A DNA stretch of 64,000 nucleotides. It comes from Seriola aureovittata. Lineage: Eukaryota > Chordata > Actinopteri > Carangiformes > Carangidae. Positions 1 through 16,740 of this stretch are shown one piece after another (within the stretch, counting starts at the first letter, position 1; every line of letters begins with the position of its first letter). The translations under genes and the position numbers were made by a program. The notes under the pieces are model-generated. The model had not been told where the DNA came from. It saw only the letters and a list, made by a program, of their open reading frames with translations, and searched no databases. The stretch is taken from the NCBI RefSeq assembly GCF_021018895.1, contig NC_079381.1:15892501-15956500 (forward strand), given 5' to 3'.

Positions 1-4842
<4,842 letters not shown>

Positions 4843-7030
4843 CAATGGACCTGAAAATCCTCATCACCACCCAGCCTGCCAACACAACGCCCCTTGACCA
4901 ATGTCTGAGCCTTCTGAGACCCATCTTATCCCAAGGCACCGAGGCAAGGGGCAGACATGCAGACATCACGATGAATTACCCCTCTTGAACTGTCAGAACT
5001 GGACACTATTATTTCACACCACGTATAGAGATATATAAATATATTATAAATATATACATAGACACAAACAGTCTTTTAAGCAGATCTCTTCAAGGTCCTC
5101 TTTAATTTATTATTAGTCACTTTTAAGGGGAGATTGGTAAAGATAAAAGATATTTCTGTTTTCTTTTGTGTTTCTCCTCGAAGCGGGGAAAAGGAAAATG
5201 GCCAACTCAGACAGAGGGTTCATTTTTCATACCATTTTGCCAAACTATTTACTCCCTGTTTATGGACTATAACCCTTAAGACCAGGCAGACACTTGATAA
5301 ATCTCATTATGAGAAGCAAAGTCTGTTAAAAAATTTTTTAAACAAATTTGAAATGCAGTGGGGTACTTGTTTGTCATTTTTCATTGGCATTTTTGCTGGT
5401 AAATAAAGTTTAAAGTCATCACCCATTAATCCTATTGGTAAAGGACTTCTTTTATTAATGCAGGAAATATCCTAACTCCAATTTGTGGACATCATTGCAT
5501 GTCAACATGGCAAAAGTCAAGTGCATCAGCCTAGAATAGCATCTTCTGGGGTTCCACACCCAGCCCATGAACTGTGGCAAAACTGCTTAGACTGGTAGAA
5601 TTTATTTCTTTTCTTAAAACTCTGTTCTTTGCTTTTACATTCTGTTGCTTGCTCTCTTCTGTCTGTAAATTGAAACAAAAAGGTGGACATTGTACCAAAA
5701 TCATGTTGCTTCCATGGGAACTTCACTGGCATTGATACAGCGTGTGCATGTGATGTGCTGAATGTGTGTAAACTTGCAGGACTCCTGCCTAGAAGCTAGC
5801 AACATTTCACAAAGACTGTACCTGAACTCAGCATTCATTATGCTGCCATCGACTGTATGGATTTTGATAAACCAAGCTGGCAACAATTTTGGCCTCATTG
5901 TGAAGTTTTGTGTGTGGGGTGGGGAGGTGCTGCATTCTCAATTGCTGTAAAGGACCCCCCTGAAATAGCTGATTGAAATGTTTGCTTTCTTATCGCTTTG
6001 TTTGGGTTGTAATGAATCAAACTGTCTGTTTATGAAGATGTGATATAAGTGATAATTTTTACATCCCTCAACCTGGGGCAGTTTGCTTTTTTTTTTGTTT
6101 GTTTCTTTTAATGCTCCTGAAAGACTTTGCTCTCTAATTCCGTTCATATCCCACTTGACAGTACTGTGGGGAATTGTGAAGAAACAGACTCATCACCATT
6201 TGATTATTCAGCATCTGGTCTCTGAGGTGGCACTAGCAATAAATGCAGCCTAACTATAATCACAATCAGGGTCCAAAAAACTTATTTTTTCTGTTAGAAG
6301 CTAATGATCACAAATGAGGGGCGTTTAGCGTTGCTTGCTGAAATAAAATACGATCTTTGCTTAAGCTTTTTTTGTGCGCACTGCAGTTCCAGTGGACTAC
6401 GAAGGACTTTTAAAAGTGTTCTGTTTGAAAATGTGAAGCTGTTGGATTCATCATTTATTTTGTTTTTTTTGTAATGGACATTCATTTTGAGACTCACAAT
6501 GCCAATGTCATAACTGGTTAAATGTTACTGCTTACTATAACGCTCCATGACACTACAAAATGTTGCGATTTATCTTTATGACAATGTTTCACTGGTATAT
6601 ATGTATATGCATACTTAACTGTACAGTCGAGCCTTGTCAGCGAGGGGAGGCTTAAACCCACATTTCATTTTAGATATTGTGGCACTATAAAGGAGTTAAC
6701 GTTGAAAAGGTCACTGTGTTCTCAGAATGGACTGCTTTCACTTGTTGATAGGTTTATTGGGCTTGGAGTGTTTTTGCCTCTTATCCCTTACTGCAAAAGA
6801 TCTTGATGCTTCTCATCATTGTACCTGCACCAAAATGTTGCCCTGACTTTTTTTTTTGTACTTTTAAGATGCATATTTCATTTTGTCAGAGGACCAGCGC
6901 TTTCTACAGCTGATCCAGCATTCTATTTATCCTATCTGATCTTTATCCTTTCAGATATTTGGTCATTACTCTCCCTTGTTAAAAAAAGAGCTTATTGAAA
7001 GAAAAGAAATAAAGCAGTTGTGATTTCTTA
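4843..7030 (+). other. prrc2b: 3' UTR of prrc2b
   Basis: About 2.2 kb of AT-rich sequence follows the stop codon without any credible ORF. It holds two AATAAA hexamers at 5402-5407 and 6238-6243 that could give shorter transcripts, and a last one at 7008-7013 preceded by T-rich sequence and followed by a GT/T-rich stretch. The exact cleavage site is inferred. Confidence 0.65.
7008..7013 (+). terminator. Poly(A) signal AATAAA, probable main 3' end of prrc2b
   Basis: Canonical hexamer at the end of the long 3' UTR. A TGT/T-rich downstream element follows within 30 bases. After it the next transcription unit begins only about 700 bases on. Confidence 0.6.
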
Positions 7031-7690
7031 AATGTACTGTTGATTCTGTATTCTCACTTTGTCATATTAAAATCATGCATCAAATTCTTGTGAAAGATAT
7101 TGTGGGGAAATGATTTCAGTCTTGGGACTGTTGGCTGAGGCTTATAGGACATGCAGTGTCCTTGATGGGAGGCGCTTCCACGGAGTATTTTATAATTAAA
7201 ATAATCAAGCCTCAGCAGAGTCAGGTAAAGTTTTACAGCTGTGGCCACCCCAGATTCCCAAAAACACTGGTCATCCACATGTCTTTTTAGCATTTAGCAT
7301 TTCACACAATGTCCATGCTCTAAAAGAACTGGGAAATCAAGGTTTGATTTTGTAGTGCTGGATATGTTTTACTTCTTTACTACATCACTGCCTTGAAAAT
7401 AGTTTGAAATGCACCTTATAGCTTTCCCACCCTCTATTAATCACTAACAAAAGACAATTTGTATGGGCATGGGTATATGGACATAGTTTTTATACCAGGT
7501 TATACTATAGAAGCATATAACTGGGACCACATGGCCCTGTTGTTTTCCCTGGTTGGTCTGATTTCATTCAATATAGGAGGCCAAACAGAAAAAAATACTG
7601 GTTTGTGGATGTGCACGGTCGTAAAATGTTTATGCCCTTTCTCTTTCATTTTTATTAATAACAATTACCGTAATACCCCCGCACCTGTGA
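7031..7690. other. Intergenic spacer between prrc2b and the 135-residue gene
   Basis: AT-rich spacer. I see no gene, repeat or RNA in it; the ORFs on either strand have no recognisable content. The right end turns GC-richer just before the promoter of the next gene. Confidence 0.5.
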
Positions 7691-7703
7691 AAAGCGGGTT
7701 ACG

Positions 7704-7711
7704 TGACGTCA
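7704..7711 (+). promoter_or_regulatory. Full palindromic CRE (TGACGTCA), promoter of the 135-residue gene
   Basis: The octamer TGACGTCA, the consensus CREB/ATF site, sits about 85 bases upstream of a strong GT donor (7795) that ends the presumed non-coding first exon. Local CpG content is higher than in the flanks. Location close to a first exon is typical of functional CREs; activity is inferred. Confidence 0.55.
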
Positions 7712-7719
7712 GAAGTGTC

Positions 7720-7794
7720 AAATTCCAGAGATTTTTTCAGGACAAAGACGAGTCTTGTCTGGACGAAGAAAGTTTCTCCTTCGTGACTGCGGAG
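7720..7794 (+). other. Probable non-coding first exon of the 135-residue gene
   Basis: A donor GTAGGA at 7795 follows CpG-containing sequence just 3' of the CRE. The next acceptor that fits is TTCTCTGACTCAG ending at 8572, one base before the start codon. The 5' end of the exon is a guess. Confidence 0.4.
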
Positions 7795-8573
7795 GTAGGA
7801 AGTTGTGAATTTAAACACAGGATTTATTTTCTTTTTTCCACCTCAGATTATTTTGGGTGTATTTTAGACAAACACGGTAACTTCACTTTTGTTTTAAACT
7901 TTATTATCACCCCCGCAGTCGAACAGAGAAGTTGTCCCGTTGGATGTTTTGACTGATGTGTAGCACGCGCGGCTAACGTTAATCTAACGTTAAGATTGGC
8001 ATCGTTTCCAAAGTAGGATTTTGTTTTCTTCACTTTGTGCTGAACACAGGACGCAAACTGGGAGTATGATAATGTGCATTACGACCATAAAGTGCTGTTA
8101 GCTAAAAACGATAGCTTCGTCTTGGTAGCTGTAATACCTGCATAAAACTAATACTTTTCAAAGTTTCATATTGGAAAAATGCAATCGTGTAGTTATGAGT
8201 AGATGTCATGTCGATCCAGATAGGAAAGTAGGTCAACCATCTTTCATGGATCTAGCGAACTTTTGTTTGTAAAAGTGATTTAACTTACTCTCTAGTTGCA
8301 CTCCCACTCGTACTTTTCGTGAGGCTTTCTGAGGACTTGTATTTTCATTAGTTTTATTAAACAACATCGGGAGAGTACATAGAGTCACACATCATTTACA
8401 TTTGGCCATTTACAGAGCAATATAAAATCTATTTCTCGTGATTAGTTAAGTGGTCAATATACTAGTTTTACCTCACAAAATGTTCTTTCTTGATGCCGCT
8501 ACATTCCCACAGGCCTTGTATTATAAAACAGTAAGTTTATCTTTAAGTAACAGATGTGTTTCTCTGACTCAGG

Positions 8574-10407
8574 ATGGCTACCAAGGGCTGCGTGAGGTCA
8601 GATGAAAGCCTGATGATGATGCAGGAACTTGATGACCGGCTGAAAGAGCAGATTGACAAACTGGAGCATGTACGCCTTGCTGCCGTTGAACTGAAGGACA
8701 ACTTGTCTGAGGTACATTAGGCATGCCATATATGGTGACACCTGTTTAATCAAAGTTCATTTTCATTGAGCTATCTTGTATTTGATTTTATTTTCTTCGA
8801 ATACAGTGTGACGATGATCTAACCCTGTCTATTGCTGACCATCTGGAATGGTTGAATCACTTGTCAGAACGAGTAGAAACCCTTCACATGAACACAACTG
8901 TTTTTGTTCAGGTGAGAAATACTCTGCATACAATTCAGGTCCACAGACAGTTCCGATATTCCATAAAAGTATAAAACAACAGGCCTCTATTAAGAGAGTC
9001 TTATATTTGTCCTAGAAATTACTGCACATAGCCATTATTGTTGAGAATCAGACATCTGCTGCCACCACAATGTTTTGTTTCTTTGAGAAAAAAAAGTTTA
9101 CTGCACATAAACTAACAAATGTCTTACTTTTCAAACATATTCTAAATCTGGGAGATTACCTGCAGGTTAAAAACTTTGTTCCCCATAGGTGATCTGTTCT
9201 CAGATTTTCTCAGAAGAGCCTTTATAATGGTTGCAAATGCCAGAGGGAAACTCATATTAAGAAACAGGTTTCAAGTTTCCAGGCTTCTTTCCTCTTATGG
9301 GAACAGAACTACAGGGTAATCACAGGTTTGAGGTGAACCTAAGGGGTTTTTTTGTGCATGTTTCCTTCATCATGGCACTAATTTCCTTTCCAACATTGTT
9401 AGTTAAGAACATGACTTTAATGGTGAAAAATGGGCTGGCCTTCCTTTCTGAGCATGTCAGCAGGATAGCTGCATGTCAGCTAGTCTGTGATCATTTGATG
9501 AAACAAATGAGTGCTTGTTTAAGGATATGCACCTTATAAAACATAACATCAGCTGAAATATCAAATGTATTGAAACCAGGAGCTTAAGACTGGCGAACAA
9601 TGCAGGAGCCATCTTAGAGTCCTTGCCACTTAGGTTTTAATTGTGCTTTAGTGGTGCATATTACGAAACAGTTTGCACTGTAATTTTCAAATTACCACAA
9701 AGTAATTGCTACACAGACAATCTCGGGCCTTCTGAGCCCCACCACGCTTATCTGCTTTGCAAGGTTGGATAATCCTGCCTTGTTTGTGGGTGGTAACACT
9801 GGAAAACACATGTAGTTTTGGAATTTTTATCAAGAGTTTGATTAAAATGTTATTAATCCACTGAGTGAAAATCATGAGAATGATCTGTACAGAAACTGGC
9901 TCAGAAACAATTTATGTGAGTAACTGATTGCTGAATTATCATCTGTGTAAGAATCTGTAATTAACTGTAGTTGTCCAATGCTGTTCCTATTTTGCATTGA
10001 TTTGATTTATGTTGCAGCAGCTTCATTAAAATTTTAGATTTTCAGAAAATTCCCCATGTCCTACCTGGTGTCACCAGAGTGAGAGGTGAACAAAAACTAA
10101 CAACAAGAAAAGGTTTAACCTCTGTCAGTATATACGAGCTGTCCTCATCCACACAATTACTGCAATCTGGGACTTGGAAACACATTGGACAATGTACAGT
10201 GCATTGGCATCTTTTGCTAATTTCTTCTTCATCTGTTTCCAGATGAATCCCAAGCCTCGTGCATGGGCAGGGAAACAAGGTTCCAAGCATGGCTACCGCT
10301 GGACACGTCTTCACCAGGCTGAGGATGCCCAGTCCGAGTTCGGGTGGTCTCCCATCCGCACACGACGCAATAGCGATGCAGCCTCTGAAATGTCTTGTAA
10401 CTGGTGA
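8574..10407 (+). CDS. Unrecognised small protein, 135 residues, coiled-coil-like N-terminal half
   Basis: Three coding exons: 8574-8711 (46 codons), 8807-8911 (35 codons), 10243-10407 (54 codons plus TGA). All junctions are phase 0 with clean GT-AG ends, which with the shared promoter and poly(A) signals makes this a real gene. The ATG chosen is the first after the acceptor at 8572. Residues about 10-80 are Leu/Glu/Lys/Asp-rich and probably form paired helices (LMMMQELDDRLKEQIDKLEH, then IADHLEWLNHLSERVETLH). The last 54 residues are basic and aromatic (RAWAGKQGSKHGYRWTRLHQ) and contain RTRRNS, which resembles a basophilic kinase site, and end SEMSCNW. No signal peptide or membrane segment is visible. 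I do not recognise the family and assign no function. It lies between prrc2b and edf1 in the same orientation. The 1.33-kb intron 8912-10242 shows nothing else. Confidence 0.75.
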
Positions 10408-10598
10408 CCTGTTAGACTGTGGCTAATATACCAAAACATTGTACAGCTCACTTCCACCACGTTGAGGATTGAAAGATTGAAAGTCTTTGCACACTTTATT
10501 TTTCTATCGGTACATTTTCCCTTATTATCATGCTAAGTTTTACATGTAATTTAGGACTTCACAGTTTTCTATGCCCTGTGAAAAGTAAAATAATTTCT

Positions 10599-10604
10599 AA
10601 TAAA
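10599..10604 (+). terminator. Poly(A) signal AATAAA, proximal, of the 135-residue gene
   Basis: First canonical hexamer after the stop codon, about 190 bases downstream, in AT-rich sequence. Confidence 0.5.
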
Positions 10605-10834
10605 TTCATATGTAGGCAATTTGTTACAGTTTAATAACTTAAGTATGGACTTTTGTAAGTTTGTGCCCTTTGTTCTCAAAATGTATGTCCCCCTGTCTGA
10701 TGTAATGTTTATTTTAAATGTGTATCAGGCATTCTGTGCTGAAAACGTCGATGTGGATGTAGGTCAGTATGCTCCTCCGGCAGAGGGCGCTGCTGCAACT
10801 CCTACATTATGTCATTGTTAACCACACAGTTTTA

Positions 10835-10840
10835 AATAAA
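10835..10840 (+). terminator. Poly(A) signal AATAAA, distal, of the 135-residue gene
   Basis: Second hexamer, only about 160 bases upstream of the edf1 start codon, so the 3' end of one gene nearly touches the promoter of the next. Confidence 0.5.
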
Positions 10841-10996
10841 GCTTTGGCAGAGCGCGTGGGTGGTAATTCTGGAAGGAGCGTATGATTTGCTAAAGTAGCA
10901 TTACATTCTTTGAAAGGATCATTTTGAACGCACCGAGTCAAACTTATTTTTTTATCTATATTAACCTTTACGGGTATCGAGTGAACCCCAGAAGAC

Positions 10997-13426
10997 ATGG
11001 CTGAAAGCGACTGGGATACCGTTACTGTCTTGAGGAAGAAGGGGCCCACTGCTGCCCAGGCCAAATCCAAGCAGGTTAGCATGAACCCCTCACTTCATCT
11101 GTAATTTTTTGTTTTTTTCTGAAACACATTCTGAACTGTTTATCCTTTTAATGGTTTCAAAATGGGTTTCAACCAATACTTAATTGTGTATTATGTATCA
11201 TTATAAAGGATGATTTCTGCACACTGTTATGGGTTGAATTATCCAGTGAATATCGCCCATGCTTCGTGGTTTAACTTAGTTTAGTTAGTAACAACAGTGA
11301 ACTCCGGACGAAGCTTAAGTTCAGTTAACCAAACAGTTACGTCCACCTACACAATTTGTTGTTAACGTTACAAGCTCCTCAGTCAACCAAACCTCACTCA
11401 AAAATATGTGTAATTTAGTCCGGGGCAGATATTGTTAGCTAGTGAAATATTCGACGGTGACCAAAATAGCAGCTAGCTAGGATTGGTCAGCTAACCTGAA
11501 CAGGGTTACTTGGCTATAGCTAGTTACTCATATCTAGCGCTACTTTTGGTTTTAGTTTTATGTGTCTGTGTGGGAAAGGATAGTATCTCATGTGCAACCC
11601 GCATGTGGATGTCTTGTAATGCTTGTCGGAAGACATGTTGCTGAACATCACAGGGCATGCGCCTGAGCCTTTTGTTGATGACTTCTGAAATGCCATAAGG
11701 CATACACCTACTTAAGTAACTGCTGTCACGTAACTTTACAAAATTGCGTATATTGCAACCTCATGGTCTGTTTGGGGAAAGCACTCGAAAGCAACCGTAA
11801 GATTACAGCCTTGCTAGTTGTGAACTTTGCCTGATTGTGCTCAGACAGGATGTTATCTTTTGTTTAATTTAGGCGTCACACTTAGACAAGCATGTCCATT
11901 ACTTATTAACTACACGGTTTGTAATCATAAACTAAAAGCTACATGAGCCTGGTCATAATGCAGTCTGCTGTCAATTTAAGACGAATATGCTTTGAAATTT
12001 AAGGTGTGCACATGTCCATGTTTTCTCTAGGCTATCACGGCTGCTCAGAGACGTGGGGAGGACGTTGAGACAACCAAGAAATGTAAATTTCTGCTTTATG
12101 TAAAAAATTTGGTAAAGACCACATATCATTTGCTGAGTGACCTTATTTTGATGCGTTTTTTAGATATTTCTCTCATCACCCAAATTCAGCAAAACACGAT
12201 GTGCACTAAATGAATTTGTCATTTTAGAATCGGAATGAATATAAGTGTTTTGATTATGCATAACATTAACAATACCTTGATCCAACACTTGTCACACAGG
12301 GTCTGCAGGACAAAACAAACAGCATCTTGTGACAAAGAACACAGCCAAATTGGACCGGGAAACAGAGGAGCTGCACCATGACAGAGTTACCCTGGAGGTG
12401 GGCAAGGTCATCCAGCAAGGCAGACAGGATAAAGGCTTGACCCAGAAAGACCTGGCCACTGTGAGTGTAAAGAATGATCATATATCCACATGCACAACAT
12501 ATAACACGTTGTGGTACTGCTGGAAAAGATGTCTTTGTCTGTAAAATATCCTTTATTGTGTGTTAAATCAATTTAGTTTCAAGTTTGTTCACATACAGTG
12601 TTGCACAGAGGTTTAAATACTCTTAAAAGCAGGAAATTGAGCAGAGAAAGTGAATTGACATCTATCTCGGTAGTACAGCCAACTGACTCAAACCAGCAAT
12701 GTAAGATCTGCCTCTTATTAAATACAGCATCATACAAATTAGTCGCTTTGGATAATCCAGTGTTAAAAATGATAAATTGTTATTGAGAGACCCACGAAAC
12801 ATGTAAACAATATTGTAGACATGATTCATTTTGAGTATATAATGGTGCAATCGCTCAGTAATCATTTCCTTTTTACTTCTTAACAGATATTCGTATAAAC
12901 TTGTGAAGCCATTTCCTGTGCAAACCTTACCATCATTGCTTTTTATCATGTAAAATCATCATGAAACACTGTACACGATCACTCACTGATGTTAATAACT
13001 TAAACATTCAAGTAAACAGTAATTTGAAATGTTGTGTTCTTGCAAAAAAAAGAGCTGCTTTTGCATGCTTGAGTAGTTTTGCTGGCTTTAGGCCTTATGG
13101 TTCAATAAAATGATAAATTATGTATCATAAATCTTTTCCTCAGAAAATTAATGAGAAGCCTCAAGTCATCGCAGACTATGAGTGCGGGAGAGCAATTCCC
13201 AACAACCAGGTCATGGGCAAGATAGAGAGAGCAATTGGTAAGAAAACTGTTGGCTATTATTTTCTACAAAAGAACAATCATTTTTGTCATCATTTGTCTC
13301 AGTTGTCAGGTATACACACATATAACCCATGTGTTGATCAGTCTCTTTAATCTGCCATGAACAGGGCTGAAACTGCGTGGGAGGGATATTGGCCTACCCA
13401 TGGAGGCAAAACCCAAGAAGAAATGA
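10997..13426 (+). CDS. edf1: Endothelial differentiation-related factor 1 (MBF1 homologue)
   Basis: Five coding exons: 10997-11074, 12031-12082, 12300-12460, 13144-13237, 13365-13426. They join in frame to 148 residues, the length I recall for human EDF1. The start ATG is followed by [20 protein letters not shown], the conserved MBF1 N terminus. Residues about 1-75 form the basic MBF1 domain; residues about 81-135 are a Cro/C1-type helix-turn-helix ([20 protein letters not shown], then [20 protein letters not shown]). The protein ends MEAKPKKK. Family knowledge: it is a conserved eukaryotic protein described as a transcription coactivator bridging TBP and as a sensor bound to collided ribosomes that recruits GIGYF2-EIF4E2 and suppresses frameshifting. 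The first intron is about 950 bases and holds nothing else that I can see. All splice sites are canonical. Confidence 0.97.
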
Positions 13427-13445
13427 ACACAAAGCCTCGAAATCA

Positions 13446-13518
13446 GCCCCCCCCACCCCCCCTCCCAACCCCACCCCACCCCACCCCACCCCACCCTGCC
13501 CCGCCCCGCCCCAAGCCC
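13446..13518 (+). repeat. edf1: C-rich tract in the edf1 3' UTR (CCCCA-type units)
   Basis: Starts 20 bases after the stop codon: a run of eight C, then repeated CCCCA units and three CCCCG-like units. On the mRNA it is a polyC tract of the kind bound by poly(C)-binding proteins; on the opposite DNA strand it has many G4 runs. Function is inferred. Confidence 0.85.
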
Positions 13519-13995
13519 CATATTTCCCTATAACTGAAACCTGAACCCCTCTTTCCCACACCACCTCCTAGAACCCACAAAAACTCTCCTCATCTCTCCC
13601 CCATCCCTTCCTCTAACCTGGGCTGATCTCACCTGTGTCCTGCCTGAGGACCTGGTGTTCACTGCTTTACAGGCTGCATACTAACGTGTCATAATCAAAT
13701 GAATGATCGAATGCATTTTTCAACATCACAAACTTGGGAAGTTCCGTGAATTTCTTTTCACCTACGTCTGCTTAAGCTTTGGCATGATAAATTCAACTTT
13801 TTGATAGTGATGTAAAATCATTTAAAGGGTAAAGTCTTTTTCATGACCAAACAATTTAGTTAGACTAACTTTAGTTCTGAGCATGATGTTAAGCCAAAAG
13901 TGCTTGATTGCATCTTTTTCACACACTTCAGACAGTGGGTGGATATCATTACAGTGTTGAAATGTTTTAATGCTGTGCTTTGTTTTGATCTAAAA

Positions 13996-14001
13996 AATAA
14001 A
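13996..14001 (+). terminator. edf1: Poly(A) signal AATAAA of edf1
   Basis: First canonical hexamer after the edf1 stop, giving a 3' UTR of about 590 bases. A TTTTTGGGTGTG-like GU-rich element follows about 20 bases downstream. Confidence 0.6.
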
Positions 14002-14019
14002 GTTTGGCAATTCATGACA

Positions 14020-15748
14020 TTTTTGGGTGTGAATTCATATCCACTGTAGCACAGTATTTCATACCAAAAACAGTGATGTTTCCTCAAAGTTAATTCTGGC
14101 AGTTGTCTTTAAGCTGATTGGCAAAGAACTCAAATATTTTGTAATTGTAATCGCTGACAGAAAAATTCAACATTCAGTGAGTTAATGCCTCATAATTACA
14201 AAGGCACTTAATGTATTAAAATGAGTGTTTTGAATGTATAAAGCTTAGAACATAATGCTTGTTTTTATAACTTTTTATGCAAGAATTTAAAAATAATGGC
14301 TGCATTTACCATCATTTACCATTAACCCTAACCCATTTACCAAGTACTACTGCCTTGTACTACAGGGACAAAGTATACGTGTCAACCTGAAATCTGAATG
14401 TAGTAGTAGTATTAAGCCACTAGATGTCAGAATATTAAAAGAAATATATTGGGACTGTTGCACAGCCATTCAAATATATTGCATCAAAACTTTGTGTTGC
14501 AATTAGTGCTAAATTGTGGCAGTGTAAAAATAGTTCAAATGTTTACATTAATTGTTTTTAAGGGGCTTAAATGACACCAAAAAAACATGGAGCTCTATGA
14601 CTTATAACTTAAAGTACAGATGCATAAATCAAATGTCAATTAGAATTTAAGTAGCATTTGCAGAGGTATGTTGAAATGTCTTGTCATATGTAGTGTTTCT
14701 TTTAAAATTTTAAGAATATAAAACTGAAGTACTTGCACCCTTCATATTTTATAAAACACTAAAATGACTCGTTGATTAAGCTTGTTTTTGAGTAGTTATA
14801 ATTGTCAATGTTTTTAATTTCTCTACAGTGCTCCACTTCATACCATGGGTTATTGATTCAAGTATTACTAACTTGCCAGTGGTAAGACTGCCTTCTGTTT
14901 TTATTAAAGATTCGTGGACCTAATTATCGCAGAATAATAAAAGCAGCATGGCATGGGGAAGTGCCAGCACAAATTGCAGGAGCACTTGTATTGATGAGAG
15001 ATTAAAGGTTGGTGGAGTGTGAAGGACTATGGTGGAAACTGAAGAGGTCTAGTTCATCAATTAACCACTGCACCTCTATACACCAGGGTTGCAGAGGAAA
15101 TACAGCGCCTCACTCTTAGGATTTATGTACGATATTGTGTTATAGGCTTTGGTAATAAAGGCATCGGTTGCATGATGTCGGTGCTGTGGCACTGCACCAA
15201 AGGCCTCTTCAGGTGAGCCTGCCAGAAACAAAGGAGGTGTCAACCCTGAACTCTTCCTTCCCAGCACATTGGTAAATCAATTTGGGCATCATTAGAAGGA
15301 TAGAAAAATACAGCAGCCTGAAGAAATCTACAGCTGTGACTACATTATCGGCTAGCTCGTGGTGCACAGTCCCAGAGGATGCTGGGTAACATTAGGTGTC
15401 ACTTTTATCTTTGTAATTAATTCCAGAGTAGTGCCGCCATGTCAGTGACGGTTACTCTTGGGTTTCTTAATAGGGTCGGCCCGTGGCTTCAAGCTTTGAG
15501 CTGTGTTTCAGGGAAAAGTAATTAACCCATAGACTAATTGTAGAATCTGTGAAGCATGCTGATGCAGCTCCTACAGCACCAGTATATACGAGTGTGGGCA
15601 AATAGTTGCAAGCAGCAGTTAGCCGGAATCCACAGGCTATGTGGTCAAAACATGGAACCAGAAGAGCAAGGACACAGACGGGGGACATCCTAACTGTCAA
15701 ATCAGCCACCAGCTGTGCTTTAACGATGTGAACTGCGTGGAATTTTTG
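14020..15748. other. Intergenic spacer downstream of edf1
   Basis: AT-rich sequence without credible ORFs. I see no RNA gene. A short run resembling two telomere hexamers lies at about 14322-14334, too short to mean anything. Confidence 0.45.
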
Positions 15749-15759
15749 CACACACACAC

Positions 15760-15810
<51 letters not shown>
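15749..15810. repeat. Compound microsatellite (CA)n-(TA)n
   Basis: About 11 CA dinucleotides pass into about 16 TA dinucleotides. It ends in a perfect 14-bp palindrome (808-821 of the 15-kb block) and abuts the poly(A) end of the L1 relic. Confidence 0.95.
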
Positions 15811-15824
15811 AAAATTTTCACAAA

Positions 15825-16740
15825 TTTTCTTCTTTTTTTTTTACAACACACACCCAAATAAAACCCCAAAACAATAGACTAGAACAATATAAAGCTCATA
15901 AAGAAAGTTCATATCAGTCCGTACAATGATTGAAATGTCCACAAGTGGATTGAGGGTCAGAACAGTACAGTACAGTCTGATGTGATAACGGTGTCCTATA
16001 GCCATTTTTTAAATCAATGAGGGGAAACTGAGAAACCCTAATTCCTATGACCACACCAAGCCTGAGGGCTTGTTGTAATGCAAAGGAGAAGAGGCAAATA
16101 GTAGTTGGAGCAACCCAATATCACCAAGAGACAGTCAGGGATTAACTGTCTGCTGTATATGTCTCTGTACAAATGAAAAATGTCATCCCAAAAACGTATT
16201 ACAGGTAGCAGAGACAGAAAAACATTTTTTATTTTAATTCTATTAAAAGTTCAGCCGATGGACGACTTTAAACTGAATAAACTGAAGTCCAGCATTGATA
16301 GAACATGCTTTGATCTCATCTAACCCTTTTGCCCATAACTCATCTGTAATCTCCTCATCGGTATCCTTAATCCACGCCTCTTTAATGTGATGAGAAGGGG
16401 TTGCTAGACAAAAAAGACTAATAAAATGTGAGATTAAATGTTTGGAGATAGGGATTCATGTCATGAGGTAATAGAGGTTTTATTCTTTGGGCATCACATC
16501 AAAATGAGGCAAGGACTGCCTGACAAGGTTTTCAATTTGCAGATACGGAAAAGAGTTGAACGAAAGATGCAGAACGATTGTTAATGTAAAGATCCTTAAT
16601 TATAGACCGACCCTTATCTGAACAATGCCAAAAAACATTGTCCATCAGGCCTGGCTACTGAATAGAAATTTTGCCTGGGAACTTTTGCAGATAGCTTTCC
16701 TCACCAGCTGAGACTGAGAGTAAGAATGTTTTGATTATGC
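15825..16740 (-). mobile_element. 5'-truncated, decayed L1-like LINE: C-terminal part of ORF2
   Basis: Read on the minus strand from about 16700 down. Frame segments include IIKDLYINNRSASFVQLFS, then VRQSLPHFDVMPKE followed by a stop (about 16524-16480), then HHIKEAWIKDTDEEITDELW and KGLDEIKACSINAGLQ (about 16394-16275), a one-base shift, then IQFKVVHRLNF. These match the order of blocks I know from the region after the reverse transcriptase of teleost L1 ORF2 (leading to the helical and zinc-knuckle region). A run of ten A on the minus strand at about 15832-15842 is the likely tail. Stops and frameshifts show it is dead. 5' boundary uncertain. Confidence 0.7.

Noticed and set aside
7459..7956. 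165-codon plus-strand ORF across the promoter and first intron of the small gene
   Set aside because: It runs through the CRE and the first-exon donor and has no recognisable content; the spliced 135-residue frame explains the locus.
14322..14334. Telomere-like TAACCCTAACCC
   Set aside because: Only two units; chance level, no degenerate flanks.
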